Assembly (NCBI RefSeq): GCF_044335535.1
Contig: NZ_JBIQVZ010000001.1
Span: 434,001-498,000, forward strand
DNA length: 64,000 bases
Source of the DNA: Mariniflexile sp044335535
Lineage (GTDB): Bacteria; Bacteroidota; Bacteroidia; Flavobacteriales; Flavobacteriaceae
Direction of reading: 5' to 3'
How positions within the stretch are numbered: the stretch's first letter is position 1; every line of letters starts with the position of its first letter. Shown piece after piece: positions 45,640 through 54,983 of this stretch. A program made the position numbers and the translations under genes. The notes beneath the pieces are model-generated. The model was not told the DNA's origin and ran no database searches. It saw only the letters and a list, made by a program, of their open reading frames with translations.

Positions 45640-46742
45640 TTACTCTTTAAAAGTTTTTCAACCTCATCGGCTATTTGTTTTGTTGCATTTACTAATGCTA
45701 ACTTCTTTATGTTACTTCCTAATTTCTTTTGTTTCTCTGGCGAGGCAATAAGCTGTGAAAACTTATTTTCAAAATCTGCTTCTAAATCTTCTTCTTTAAT
45801 GATCATAGCGGCATCTTTATCTACAATCGCCATAGCATTTTTAGTTTGATGATCTTCAGCAACATTTGGTGATGGCACAAAAATGACTGGCTTACCAACA
45901 ATACAAAGCTCTGAAACAGAACTCGCACCTGCTCTTGAAATCACAATATCGGCAGCAGCATAAGCAAAATCCATATTGTTTAAAAATTCATAAACCTGCA
46001 CATTATTCGTGTTGTTATAAATTTTATACTGACTATAATACAACTTACCACATTGCCATATAACTTGTACATTTTGTGTATCTAAAAAATCCAGTTTTTT
46101 TTCAATTAACTGGTTTATACGTCTAGAACCTAAACTACCACCCAAAACCAAAAGCGTGTATTTTCCGTGTTTTAAATCGAAAAAGTTTTTGGCTTCAACA
46201 GTTTTTGTTTCAACATCCAATAAGCCTTTACGAACCGGATTTCCCGTTTTTATGATTTTATCTTTTGGAAAGAAACGGTCCAGCCCATCATAAGCCACAC
46301 AAATTTTTTGGGCTTTTTTAGCAAGCATTTTGTTGGTAATTCCAGGATAAGAATTTTGCTCTTGTATTAAGTATGGAATTTTATTGGCAGCAGCTATCTG
46401 TAACAAAGGTCCGCTTGCAAACCCCCCTGTACCAATCGCCACATCTGGTTTGAATGCCTTCACTATTTTTCTAGCATTCCAAAGACTACTAATCAGCTTA
46501 AAAGGAAACTTTAAGTTCTTCCATGTTAACTGCCGCTGAATTCCAGAAATCCAAAGCCCTTTGATTTCGTATCCCGCTTGTGGCACTTTTTCCATTTCCA
46601 TCCTATCCTTTGCCCCAACAAACAAAAATTCAGCATCTGGAAAACGTAACTTCAACTCGTTTGCAATAGCAATGGCAGGATAGATATGACCGCCTGTGCC
46701 CCCACCCGATAATATGATTTTATATGTTTTAGATTTTTCCAC
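45636..46742 (-). CDS. murG: UDP-GlcNAc--lipid I transferase MurG
   Basis: The 368-residue GT28 glycosyltransferase makes lipid II on the inner membrane. Signatures are LSGGGTGGHIYPAIAIA at the N-terminus, GTGGFASGP, and in the C-domain ISRAGASSVSELCIVGKPVI followed by PSPNVAEDHQTKNA. Its stop overlaps the murC start as ATGA. Confidence 0.97.
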   Translation of the reverse strand: MEKSKTYKIILSGGGTGGHIYPAIAIANELKLRFPDAEFLFVGAKDRMEMEKVPQAGYEIKGLWISGIQRQLTWKNLKFPFKLISSLWNARKIVKAFKPDVAIGTGGFASGPLLQIAAANKIPYLIQEQNSYPGITNKMLAKKAQKICVAYDGLDRFFPKDKIIKTGNPVRKGLLDVETKTVEAKNFFDLKHGKYTLLVLGGSLGSRRINQLIEKKLDFLDTQNVQVIWQCGKLYYSQYKIYNNTNNVQVYEFLNNMDFAYAAADIVISRAGASSVSELCIVGKPVIFVPSPNVAEDHQTKNAMAIVDKDAAMIIKEEDLEADFENKFSQLIASPEKQKKLGSNIKKLALVNATKQIADEVEKLLKSK

Positions 46743-46992
46743 TAATACACAAATATTTGTTTTATAACTTTAGAAAAATAAATTCTAAATTCCAGCTTAC
46801 ACTTCAACATGCTACCAATGACGTTTTTAAATTAGGACTTCGACAAGCTCAGTCTGACAAACTAAACGTCATTTTATATTGCTCTTTTTTAGAATAAAAA
46901 ACACCTTAATGTGACATGTTTGCATTCTTCCGTCTTCATTCATTCCTCTATTTTCTCTTCTCTATTTTCTCTTCTCTATCCTCTATCTTCTT
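46743..46992. other. murG-ftsW gap with repeat and polypyrimidine tract
   Basis: This 250-bp gap inside the dcw operon holds the inverted-repeat element at 46817-46873. It also holds a pyrimidine-rich stretch of TCTCTTCTCTA-like units around 46946-46995 on the plus strand (purine-rich in the mRNA). No gene was seen. Confidence 0.5.
46817..46873. repeat. Small inverted-repeat element with CTTCGACAAGCTCAG core
   Basis: AATGACGTTT at 46817-46826 and its exact inverse at 46864-46873 enclose CTTCGACAAGCTCAG (46838-46852). The same 15-bp core recurs at 48241-48255, and a related GAGCGCAGTCGAAGAC is at about 62418. This core is a familiar dispersed repeat of flavobacterial intergenic DNA. Confidence 0.55.
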
Positions 46993-48186
46993 TCATATCG
47001 TTTCCGAAAGAATTTCCAAAGGGTTTTCTTCCTTTGTTTCCTGTTCTTTTATTTCTTCCCTCTTAGAACTAACACTTAATATGATTCCTATTGCTAAACA
47101 GGTCATCCAAATAGATGTTCCTCCACTACTTACTAAGGGCAATGTTTGCCCTGTTACTGGAAATAATTCCACTGCTACCGCCATATTGATTAATGCCTGA
47201 AATACAATGGGCAACCCGACACCCAACACCAATAATTTACCAAAAACCGTGTCGGCTTTTTGTGCTACTATAACAACCCTAAACAACAACCACATATAAA
47301 GTATCATTATAAAAAAACCGCCTACAATACCATATTCTTCTATAATAATGGCGAAAATAAAATCGGATGATGATTGTGGTAAAAAGTTTTTTTGAATACT
47401 TTTACCCGGACCTACACCAAAAATATCCCCTGAGGCTATCGCTATTTTAGCTTTTTCTATTTGATAATCGGCTTCCGTATCTTCGTTGTTTGAATAGTTC
47501 TTAATTCTGTTTTCCCAAGTTTCAACTTTAACACTTAATGGCCCCGTCGTTAATTTGGCAACCATTACAAAAAGCACTAACACCACTAAACCTAACCCCA
47601 GTATAATTCCTATATAACGCATGGGGTAGCCTCCTAAAAAAACCAATATCAACACCATTAAAAATATAATGGCTGTGGTTGAAAAATTTGAAGGCAGTAT
47701 TAATGCCAAAATCATAAACACAGGTGCCCAAAGTGGTAAAATGGAGCTCTTAAAAGTGATGGCTTTATCTTTTATTTTAGACATGTACCTCGCCACATAA
47801 ATCATGAGTACCACCGATGCCAAAGTGGATGTTTGAAAAGACACGCCTACTATGGGTATTTGAATCCATCTACTAGCACTTGCACCCTCAATGGTGGTTC
47901 CTTGCAACATCGTAATTCCCAATAAAACCAATACAATAGGAATCATGATCAATGACAAGCCTTTAAAATATCTGTACGGAATTTTATGAACGCCATACAT
48001 AATCCCAAATCCTAATGCTAAATGCACTAAATGCTTAACAAAAAAGGTAAACGTATTTCCGCCAACACTTTTATATGCCAAATTACTAGCAGCACTATAA
48101 ACCGGCAAGAACGACACAATTGCCAACAACGCAACTATTGCCCAAATTAACCTATCGCCTTTTATGTTATTAAACAGTGTTTGCAC
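46993..48186 (-). CDS. ftsW: Lipid II polymerase/flippase-family FtsW
   Basis: The SEDS-family membrane protein is about 397 residues with around ten hydrophobic segments. VYSAASNLAY in the first loop is typical of the family, as are the C-terminal INMAVAVELFPVTGQTLPLV and SSGGTSIWMTCLAIG. I chose the GTG at 48186 (VQTLFNNIKGDRLIW) because it matches the usual FtsW N-terminus. The longer ATG frame from 48258 begins MLSLSKHLIIKE, which is just the translated CTTCGACAAGCTCAG repeat. It polymerises septal peptidoglycan with FtsI. Confidence 0.93.
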   Translation of the reverse strand: MQTLFNNIKGDRLIWAIVALLAIVSFLPVYSAASNLAYKSVGGNTFTFFVKHLVHLALGFGIMYGVHKIPYRYFKGLSLIMIPIVLVLLGITMLQGTTIEGASASRWIQIPIVGVSFQTSTLASVVLMIYVARYMSKIKDKAITFKSSILPLWAPVFMILALILPSNFSTTAIIFLMVLILVFLGGYPMRYIGIILGLGLVVLVLFVMVAKLTTGPLSVKVETWENRIKNYSNNEDTEADYQIEKAKIAIASGDIFGVGPGKSIQKNFLPQSSSDFIFAIIIEEYGIVGGFFIMILYMWLLFRVVIVAQKADTVFGKLLVLGVGLPIVFQALINMAVAVELFPVTGQTLPLVSSGGTSIWMTCLAIGIILSVSSKREEIKEQETKEENPLEILSETI

Positions 48187-48231
48187 TTTTATATTTCTGT
48201 TTGCACTTTTTATATTTCTAATTTCTTTTAT

Positions 48232-48258
48232 AATGAGATGCTTCGACAAGCTCAGCAT
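48232..48258. repeat. CTTCGACAAGCTCAG repeat between murD and ftsW
   Basis: This is the same 15-bp core as in the element at 46817-46873. It falls upstream of the real ftsW start and creates a false in-frame ATG. Confidence 0.55.
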
Positions 48259-48275
48259 AACAAAAGCATAATTTA

Positions 48276-49619
48276 TTACAAGTTTCTTACAGCCTCTTTA
48301 AATTGACGCCCTCTATCTTCATAGTTTTCAAATAAATCGAAACTGGCGCATGCTGGAGATAATAATACATTATCACCTGCCTCGGTTAGCTTATAAGCTA
48401 TTTTAACAGCTTCATTCATAGACTGGGTTTCTACAATAACATCAACCATCCCTCCAAAAGCATTCATAAGCTTTTCATTATCAACACCTAAACAAATAAT
48501 AGCTTTCACTTTTTCGTTAACAAATGGAAATAATTCTTCGTAGTTGTTGCCTTTATCCACTCCTCCAACGATCCAAACCGTTGGTGCATCCATACTTTCT
48601 AATGCGTAATAAGTCGCATTTACGTTGGTTGCTTTAGAATCGTTTATGTATTGCACTTTATTAATTTTAAGCACATGTTCCAAACGATGTTCTACTCCTT
48701 GAAAATTTTCAAGGCTTTCGCGTATGGTTTGTTTTCTAATTTTTAATAAGTGAGCCACAGTAGAAGCAGCCATCGCATTTTTAACGTTATGATTTCCTTC
48801 TAAAGTAAGACTTGATGTTGGCATAATTATTTGTGTGTTATTTATTGTTATTATTATATTTCTCTCTTTTAAATAGGCGCCATTTTCAATAGTTTTTGTT
48901 AATGAAAACGGCAATAATGTTGATTGAACTGGGTGATTTTTTAACCAATTTGTTAGCACTTCATCATCGGCATCGTAAATCAAATAATCATCTTTTGTTT
49001 GATTTTCAGCAATCCTAAACTTTGAAGCGATATAATTTTCTAATTGATAATCGTATCTATCCAAATGGTCGGGCGTAATGTTTGTAATTACTGCTATGTG
49101 TGGTTTAAAATCAACAATATCATCTAACTGAAAACTACTGATCTCTAACACATAGTTTGGATAATCTTTTTCCAGAATTTGTTTTGCAAAACTGTCGCCT
49201 ATGTTACCCGCCAATCCCACTTGCAACTCTTGCTTTAAAATATGGTGCGTCAAAGTTGCTGTGGTTGTTTTGCCATTACTGCCTGTAATTCCAACAAGGA
49301 TCGCTTTTGTAAAGCTTGATGCAAATTCAATTTCTGAAACCACTAAAATCCCTTGTTCGCGAATTTGTTTTACCAAAGGTGCTTTATCTGGAATTCCTGG
49401 ACTTTTCATTACGATGTCGGCATTCAGTATTTTCTCTTCTGAATGCTTTTCATCTTCCCATTCAATCTCATTATGTATAAGAACTTCTTTATATTTATCT
49501 TTAATTTTTCCTTTATCGGAAACAAAAACGTCGTAACCTTTTGCTTTTCCTAAAAGTGCTGTTCCTACACCACTTTCTCCTCCTCCTAATACGACTAATC
49601 TTCCTAATTTACGATTCAC
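48276..49619 (-). CDS. murD: UDP-MurNAc-L-Ala--D-glutamate ligase MurD
   Basis: The Mur ligase of about 447 residues adds D-Glu. GRLVVLGGGESGVGTALLGK is the MurD opening, GITGSNGKTTT (around 112-120 from this start) the P-loop, and NVNATYYALESM and LLSPACASFDLF are MurD-specific. No ATG fits the homologous N-terminus, so I propose the GTG at 49619. The ATG at 49640 would add NQKSKI, which reads from low-complexity repeats. Confidence 0.93.
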   Translation of the reverse strand: MNRKLGRLVVLGGGESGVGTALLGKAKGYDVFVSDKGKIKDKYKEVLIHNEIEWEDEKHSEEKILNADIVMKSPGIPDKAPLVKQIREQGILVVSEIEFASSFTKAILVGITGSNGKTTTATLTHHILKQELQVGLAGNIGDSFAKQILEKDYPNYVLEISSFQLDDIVDFKPHIAVITNITPDHLDRYDYQLENYIASKFRIAENQTKDDYLIYDADDEVLTNWLKNHPVQSTLLPFSLTKTIENGAYLKERNIIITINNTQIIMPTSSLTLEGNHNVKNAMAASTVAHLLKIRKQTIRESLENFQGVEHRLEHVLKINKVQYINDSKATNVNATYYALESMDAPTVWIVGGVDKGNNYEELFPFVNEKVKAIICLGVDNEKLMNAFGGMVDVIVETQSMNEAVKIAYKLTEAGDNVLLSPACASFDLFENYEDRGRQFKEAVRNL

Positions 49620-49722
49620 GATTTTTGATTTTTGATTCACGATTTTTGATTTACCGCATAACCTTATAACTTTATAACTTTTTAACTTTTTAACCTTATA
49701 ACCTTATAACCACATAACCATA
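49612..49722. repeat. Low-complexity intergenic repeats between mraY and murD
   Basis: On the plus strand there are short near-tandem units: GATTCACGATTTTTGATTT-like copies (about 49616-49652) followed by ACCTTATAAC/ACTTTTTAAC units (about 49660-49722). They cover the region upstream of the murD start and obscure it. Confidence 0.6.
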
Positions 49723-49742
49723 AAAATAATTCGTAAATTCAT

Positions 49743-50984
49743 TTATCTTATTTTCAATGTCACTATAGATAGGATGGCTAGCAAAATGCCTACTATCCAA
49801 AAACGAGTCGCTATTTTACTTTCATGATATCCAATTTTTTGATAATGATGATGTAATGGTGCCATTTTAAAAATACGTCGCCCTTCACCACGTTTTTTCT
49901 TAGTATATTTAAACCAACTTACCTGCATAACCACCGATAAATTTTCTGCTAAAAAGATACCACACAGCACCGGAATCAGCCATTCTTTTCGCACCGCAAT
50001 AGCAATAACCGCTATAATGCCACCAATAGTTAAACTACCTGTATCCCCCATAAACACCTGTGCTGGGTAGGTATTGTACCATAAAAACCCAATAAGCGCA
50101 CCCACAAAAGCAGCGATATAAATGGTGATTTCTCCTATCCTTGGGATGTACATAATATTGAGATAATCTGAGAAAATAATATTACCCGATACCCATGCAA
50201 AAATGCCCAAGGTAAGTACAATGATAGCGGAAGTTCCTGCTGCCAATCCATCGATACCATCGGTTAGGTTTGCTCCATTTGAAACTGCTGTAATGATGAA
50301 AATCGAAATTATTATGAATATAACCCACCCATAATTTTCCAACTTAGGACTTATCCAAGTGATTATATTCTTATAATCAAATTCATTTCCTTTTACAAAA
50401 GGAATGGTTGTTTTGGTTGATTTTGTTTCTGCTTTTAAAAGCTGAGCTGGAGACACATTAGGATCATCTATTAACATTTGCTGACGTACTTCAACGGGTA
50501 GTTTCTCCTTGATCGTTACGTTTGGATTAAAATATAAGGTAGCACCCACAATAATCCCTAAACCTACTTGACCAAGCACTTTAAAACGTCCTTTTAATCC
50601 TTCTTTATCTTTTTTGAATTTTTTAATATAATCGTCTATAAACCCGATAACCCCCATCCAAAGCGTGGTGATAATTAATAAAACAATATAAACATTGCCT
50701 AATTCTGCTAATAATAATACCGGAATTAGCGTTGCTAGAATAATAATAATTCCGCCCATTGTTGGGGTGCCTGCTTTTTCGTTTTGCCCTGTCAAACCTA
50801 AATCCCTAATGGTTTCGCCTACCTGCTGTTTTTGTAAAAAACGAATGATTCGCTTTCCGTAAATAGTAGAAATTAACAACGACAAAATCATGGCTGTGGC
50901 AGCCCTAAAGGTGAAAAACCCAAAAAGAGATGCTCCTGGAAATTGAAATTGTTTTTCTAAATAATCAAACAGGTAATACAGCAT
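49743..50984 (-). CDS. mraY: Phospho-MurNAc-pentapeptide transferase MraY
   Basis: The 413-residue polytopic protein makes lipid I. Motifs are GTPTMGGIIII, FIDDYIKKFKKDKEGLKGRF, the NLTDGIDGLAAGTS loop and the cytoplasmic MAPLHHHYQKIGYHESKIATRFW near the C-terminus. It carries the roughly 60-residue insert around residues 165-225 that Bacteroidota MraY proteins usually have compared with E. coli. Confidence 0.97.
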   Translation of the reverse strand: MLYYLFDYLEKQFQFPGASLFGFFTFRAATAMILSLLISTIYGKRIIRFLQKQQVGETIRDLGLTGQNEKAGTPTMGGIIIILATLIPVLLLAELGNVYIVLLIITTLWMGVIGFIDDYIKKFKKDKEGLKGRFKVLGQVGLGIIVGATLYFNPNVTIKEKLPVEVRQQMLIDDPNVSPAQLLKAETKSTKTTIPFVKGNEFDYKNIITWISPKLENYGWVIFIIISIFIITAVSNGANLTDGIDGLAAGTSAIIVLTLGIFAWVSGNIIFSDYLNIMYIPRIGEITIYIAAFVGALIGFLWYNTYPAQVFMGDTGSLTIGGIIAVIAIAVRKEWLIPVLCGIFLAENLSVVMQVSWFKYTKKKRGEGRRIFKMAPLHHHYQKIGYHESKIATRFWIVGILLAILSIVTLKIR

Positions 50985-51065
50985 TTGGTTATTGGTTATT
51001 TATTATTATTTATATTATTTATTACTATGAAACCTCTCGACTGCGCTTGAGGTGTAACAATCATG

Positions 51066-52529
51066 TTATTTACTTAACTGGTTTAAAAATTCTTGCACTA
51101 TTTTAAAATCATCAAAATCGAAACGTTCCCCTTTTATTTCTTGATAAGTTTCATGCCCTTTGCCCGCTATAAGAATAATATCATTTGGCTGCGCCATTTG
51201 GCAGGCTGTTTTTATAGCCTGAAGCCTATCGGTAATGGTTAATGTTTTTTTATAATTTTGAGGTTCTACTCCTTTTTCAATGTCTTTTAGAATGGCTTCT
51301 GGCTCTTCACTTCGCGGATTATCACTAGTAAAAATAACCTTGGTACTTAAAGCCGTAGCAATATGCCCCATTTTAGGACGCTTGGTTTTATCTCTATCTC
51401 CACCACAACCTACAACGGTTATTAATTCTTCGTTTTTTGTACGAATGCTATTAATGGTTTCCAATACGTTTTTGAGTGCATCGGGGGTATGTGCATAATC
51501 AACAATAGCTGTGATTTTTTCGTTTGAAATGACATACTGGAAACGACCGCTTACACTTTCCAATTCGCTTATAAAACGCAGGATCTCCACTTTTTCAAGA
51601 CCTAACAATTCTGCCGTTGCGTAAATTGCCAAAATATTATAAGCATTAAAATTCCCTATAAGTCGTGTCCAAACCTCAGCATCATTTATCTTCAACAATA
51701 AGCCTCCAAATTGATTTTCTAAAATTTGGGATTTATAATCGGCATACCCTTTTAAAGCATACGTGTATTTTCGTGCTTTGGTATTTTGAAGCATCACCAA
51801 TCCGTTCTTATCGTCTGTATTCACAAGAGCGAATGCTTTTTCCGGAAGCGCATCAAAAAATGATTTTTTCACATCGCGGTATTCGGAAAATGTATTGTGA
51901 TAGTCTAAATGATCGTGCGTTAAATTGGTAAAAATACCGCCTTCAAACCGCAAGCCTTCTGTTCTATGTTGATGAATGCCATGCGAGCTTACTTCCATAA
52001 AGCAAAACTCAACACCTTCAGTATTCATTGCCTGTAAATACTTATTGATAGTTAAAGAATCGGGAGTCGTATGGGTGGCTTTATACTCGATAGTATCCAC
52101 CATAATTTTTACGGTAGACAACAACCCCACTTTATAACCCGCTTTTTTGAATAACTGATATAACAAACTTGCGACTGTCGTTTTTCCGTTCGTACCCGTA
52201 ACACCAACCAGTTTTAAATTACCTGAAGGATTTTCATAAAAATTTGAAGCCATTATCGCTAAGGCTTTACTGCTATTATCTACCTCAACATATGTAACAC
52301 CATCACTTAATTTTTCAGGCAAAACTTCACAAATCACAGCAACCGCTCCTTGTTTTATGGCGATATCAATAAACTTATGACCATCTGAGACACTTCCTTT
52401 GATAGCAATAAAGACATAGCCGCTCTTAATATTCCTAGAGTCGAAATCAATAGCAGTCACTCCAATACCCGTAGAACCCACCACAGCGTTAATAGTTACT
52501 TTGTACAATATGTCTTTTAATATGATCAT
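51066..52529 (-). CDS. murE: UDP-MurNAc-tripeptide synthetase MurE (meso-DAP type)
   Basis: The 487-residue Mur ligase adds the third amino acid of the stem peptide. The P-loop is GVTGTNGKTT at about 109-118, with THDHLDYH and YAHTPDALKNVLETI. The motif FTSDNPRSEEP carries DNPR, the marker of enzymes that use meso-diaminopimelate rather than lysine. The start codon overlaps the ftsI stop by 4 bp. Confidence 0.97.
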   Translation of the reverse strand: MIILKDILYKVTINAVVGSTGIGVTAIDFDSRNIKSGYVFIAIKGSVSDGHKFIDIAIKQGAVAVICEVLPEKLSDGVTYVEVDNSSKALAIMASNFYENPSGNLKLVGVTGTNGKTTVASLLYQLFKKAGYKVGLLSTVKIMVDTIEYKATHTTPDSLTINKYLQAMNTEGVEFCFMEVSSHGIHQHRTEGLRFEGGIFTNLTHDHLDYHNTFSEYRDVKKSFFDALPEKAFALVNTDDKNGLVMLQNTKARKYTYALKGYADYKSQILENQFGGLLLKINDAEVWTRLIGNFNAYNILAIYATAELLGLEKVEILRFISELESVSGRFQYVISNEKITAIVDYAHTPDALKNVLETINSIRTKNEELITVVGCGGDRDKTKRPKMGHIATALSTKVIFTSDNPRSEEPEAILKDIEKGVEPQNYKKTLTITDRLQAIKTACQMAQPNDIILIAGKGHETYQEIKGERFDFDDFKIVQEFLNQLSK

Positions 52530-54538
52530 GAAGCTTTTAAAACGACTACTTGGTTATTCTTCAACTTTATATTTTGTTCTACGGACTGCTTTTTTACAAC
52601 ACCATTTCCTTCTAATTTCACTTTTACTTTAACCTGCATATTTTCCAGCAATGCCAAAGCATCCATAACGGGTAAACCAACCACATTTGGCATGATGGTT
52701 TTATACGTTTGGGCTGTTTTATAAAAGCTTTCATATTCGGTTTCCACTGAAGCTACTCTAACATCCAAAGACTTTACCTCATCTATAATGGGCGTATCGG
52801 TAAATATTTTTTGGGCTATTTTTTTGAATACGGGACCAGACACATCGGCACCAAAATACCCAACACTTTTATCGGGCTCGTGAATAACCACAATACATGA
52901 ATATTTTGGGTTCTCAGCAGGAAAATAACCTGCAAACGATGAGATATAACTTAACTTATCTTTATTAGCATAATCTTTTTGACAGGTCCCTGTTTTTCCT
53001 GCCATCGAGAAGTTTTCAGAGTACAACCTGTGCCCTGTGCCATGTTTTTTCTCCACTACGTTTTTAAGTAATTGCTTTACTTTTAAAATGGTTTCTTTTG
53101 AACAAATTTGCTCGTTTATCACTTCCTTTTTAAAAGGCACTACCACGTCGCCAAACTCTTTTACCTCTCTTAAAAATTGAGGTTTAACCATTTCACCATC
53201 ATTAGCAATAGCATTATAAAAGGTTAAGGTTTGTAAAGGTGTAAAAGATACCCCGTAACCATAAGCCATCCACTGCAATGCAATACCACTCCAACGTCCG
53301 TTTTTAATTCTTGGGTCTGGAATAATGGGGTTTGGCTCGCCAATAATAGGAAGATCTAAATCATTATTGAGATTCATGGCGTATAACCTATCCACAAATT
53401 TGCTCGGTGTTTTACCGTAAGCTTTATCAATAGCCTTTACAATTCCTGTGTTTGAAGACACTTCAAATGCTTTAGACACCGTAATTTTACCATAACCACC
53501 ATGATGCGAATCTTCAACCGATTCACCGTAGAATTTTATAATCCCCCTCTCGGTATCTACGACATCGCTCGTATCAATAAGCTTATCCTCAATGCCGGCA
53601 GTTAAGGCCATTAATTTAAAAGTAGAACCCGGCTCATGGGATTCACCAACCGCATAATTTAAACGCTCGTAATAATAGCCATCGCTGTTTCTTCCTAAAT
53701 TTGAAATAGCACGAACTTCGCCAGTTTTTGTTTCCATCACCACCACACAACCATGATCTGCTTTGTATTTTTCCAATTGCTCCAAAAGTGCATGGTGCGC
53801 AATATCCTGAATATTGACATCAATGGTTGTATAAACATCATAGCCGTTTTTAGGATCAATTTCATTGGCATCATTCAAAGGTTTCCACTGCCCTTTTCCT
53901 ATTTGCTGTTTTTTTCTTTGCCCATCGGTTCCTCGTAAATACTTCACTCCAAAAGCACCATCAATACCCGCTCTAGTCACATTTCCCTTTTCGTCAAAAC
54001 GCTCATAACCAATAGAACGCTGTGCAATACCACCCATAGGATGCTCACGCTTGGTCGTTTGCTCTACAATCAACCCGCCTTTATACGCTCCCAATTCCAA
54101 CAATGGAAAATTGCGTAAACGGATATAATCAGAATACCCAACATTTCTAGCAATTAAGTAGTACCTGTTTTTATTTACACGTGCTTTTCTAAGTTCGTTT
54201 TCATGATAACCAGAAGGCTTTCCAGAATATTTTGAAAGTGAATCACTTAAAGGCTTCACGTATTTTTCGAAGGTTTTTGCTGTAGGTGTCAATGCATCAA
54301 ACCTAATATCGTATTTAGGAATGGATGTTGCCAGTAAATTTCCTTTAACAGAATACACATTCCCCCTATTTGCAGGAATCACCACATTTTTAATGACACG
54401 CTCGCCAGCCAAAGCTCTATACTTATCACCTTGGAAAAACTGAAGACTAACCAACTTGAACAGCACAGCAAGCCCGAAGATGAACATACATCCTGCCACA
54501 AAATACAATCGGTTTAATATGCTTTTCTCGTTTATCAC
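52526..54538 (-). CDS. ftsI: Penicillin-binding protein FtsI/PBP3-like, with PASTA domain
   Basis: The 670-residue transpeptidase of septal wall synthesis has one N-terminal membrane helix (about 12-30) and a pedestal domain. In the transpeptidase domain the active Ser305 lies in PGSTFKLM, the SxN motif in VSSNTG, and Lys515 in GKTGTCQ. One PASTA domain closes the protein (MPNVVGLPVMDALALLENMQ). The single PASTA domain recalls SpoVD/PBP2x and is usual in this phylum. It acts with FtsW. Confidence 0.96.
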   Translation of the reverse strand: MINEKSILNRLYFVAGCMFIFGLAVLFKLVSLQFFQGDKYRALAGERVIKNVVIPANRGNVYSVKGNLLATSIPKYDIRFDALTPTAKTFEKYVKPLSDSLSKYSGKPSGYHENELRKARVNKNRYYLIARNVGYSDYIRLRNFPLLELGAYKGGLIVEQTTKREHPMGGIAQRSIGYERFDEKGNVTRAGIDGAFGVKYLRGTDGQRKKQQIGKGQWKPLNDANEIDPKNGYDVYTTIDVNIQDIAHHALLEQLEKYKADHGCVVVMETKTGEVRAISNLGRNSDGYYYERLNYAVGESHEPGSTFKLMALTAGIEDKLIDTSDVVDTERGIIKFYGESVEDSHHGGYGKITVSKAFEVSSNTGIVKAIDKAYGKTPSKFVDRLYAMNLNNDLDLPIIGEPNPIIPDPRIKNGRWSGIALQWMAYGYGVSFTPLQTLTFYNAIANDGEMVKPQFLREVKEFGDVVVPFKKEVINEQICSKETILKVKQLLKNVVEKKHGTGHRLYSENFSMAGKTGTCQKDYANKDKLSYISSFAGYFPAENPKYSCIVVIHEPDKSVGYFGADVSGPVFKKIAQKIFTDTPIIDEVKSLDVRVASVETEYESFYKTAQTYKTIMPNVVGLPVMDALALLENMQVKVKVKLEGNGVVKKQSVEQNIKLKNNQVVVLKAS

Positions 54539-54548
54539 TAAGCCTGTG

Positions 54549-54866
54549 TTATTTTTGAGATTTTACTTTTATTTTTTTTGGTGGAATTACCGATGGTTCT
54601 ATGCCTTTTTGCAACATCACTTCCATAACATGCGATTCCATTTTTAATTTCATAAGCCTTGAGCGACCATCAATAAAGGCCGACCGCATTTCGCTTACTT
54701 CATTTTTTAATCGCGCTATTTCATACACCTTTTTATCAGCACTATGCGAACTCGCAATCATCACTATAGCCAAAGCCGAAATGAATATGATAAACTTCCA
54801 ATTCTTAAAAGAGTCGTCACTTACCAAAAAAGTGCCTTTTAATATTTTATAGATGTTTGTTTTCAT
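54549..54866 (-). CDS. ftsL: FtsL-like cell division protein
   Basis: The product is about 105 residues: MKTNIYKILKGTFLVSDDSF, a membrane helix (WKFIIFISALAIVMIASS), then a coiled coil (VYEIARLKNEVSEMRSAFID) and a basic tail. The size, topology and position between rsmH and ftsI identify it as the FtsL-like component of the divisome. I chose the ATG at 54866. The longer frame (MERCLGEAER...) is translated from an intergenic repeat of the CTCTCCGAGACACCTCTCC type. Confidence 0.85.
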   Translation of the reverse strand: MKTNIYKILKGTFLVSDDSFKNWKFIIFISALAIVMIASSHSADKKVYEIARLKNEVSEMRSAFIDGRSRLMKLKMESHVMEVMLQKGIEPSVIPPKKIKVKSQK

Positions 54867-54983
54867 TCTCTCTGCCTCTCCGAGACACCTCTCCAAAGGA
54901 GAGAATTAATTATTTAATTATTACTAAACACCCTTACTGCTTTCAGCAGGCCCCTTTCAGTTTGAAAAGGGTTAAAGATGGAA
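54867..54983. repeat. Intergenic repeat sequences between rsmH and ftsL
   Basis: CTCTCCGAGACACCTCTCCAAAGGAGAG (from about 54882) contains a CTCTCC...GGAGAG hairpin, followed by CCCTTTCAGTTTGAAAAGGG, another small hairpin. Both resemble dispersed repeats seen in flavobacterial intergenic DNA; no gene is present. Confidence 0.45.

Noticed and set aside
46916..47200. Plus-strand open frame of 94 codons, rich in Ser and Phe, over the ftsW end
   Set aside because: It is produced by the polypyrimidine tract and the antisense of ftsW.
48187..48258. ATG at 48258 as the ftsW start
   Set aside because: The extra residues (MLSLSKHLIIKE...) translate the CTTCGACAAGCTCAG repeat. The FtsW N-terminus begins at the GTG at 48186.
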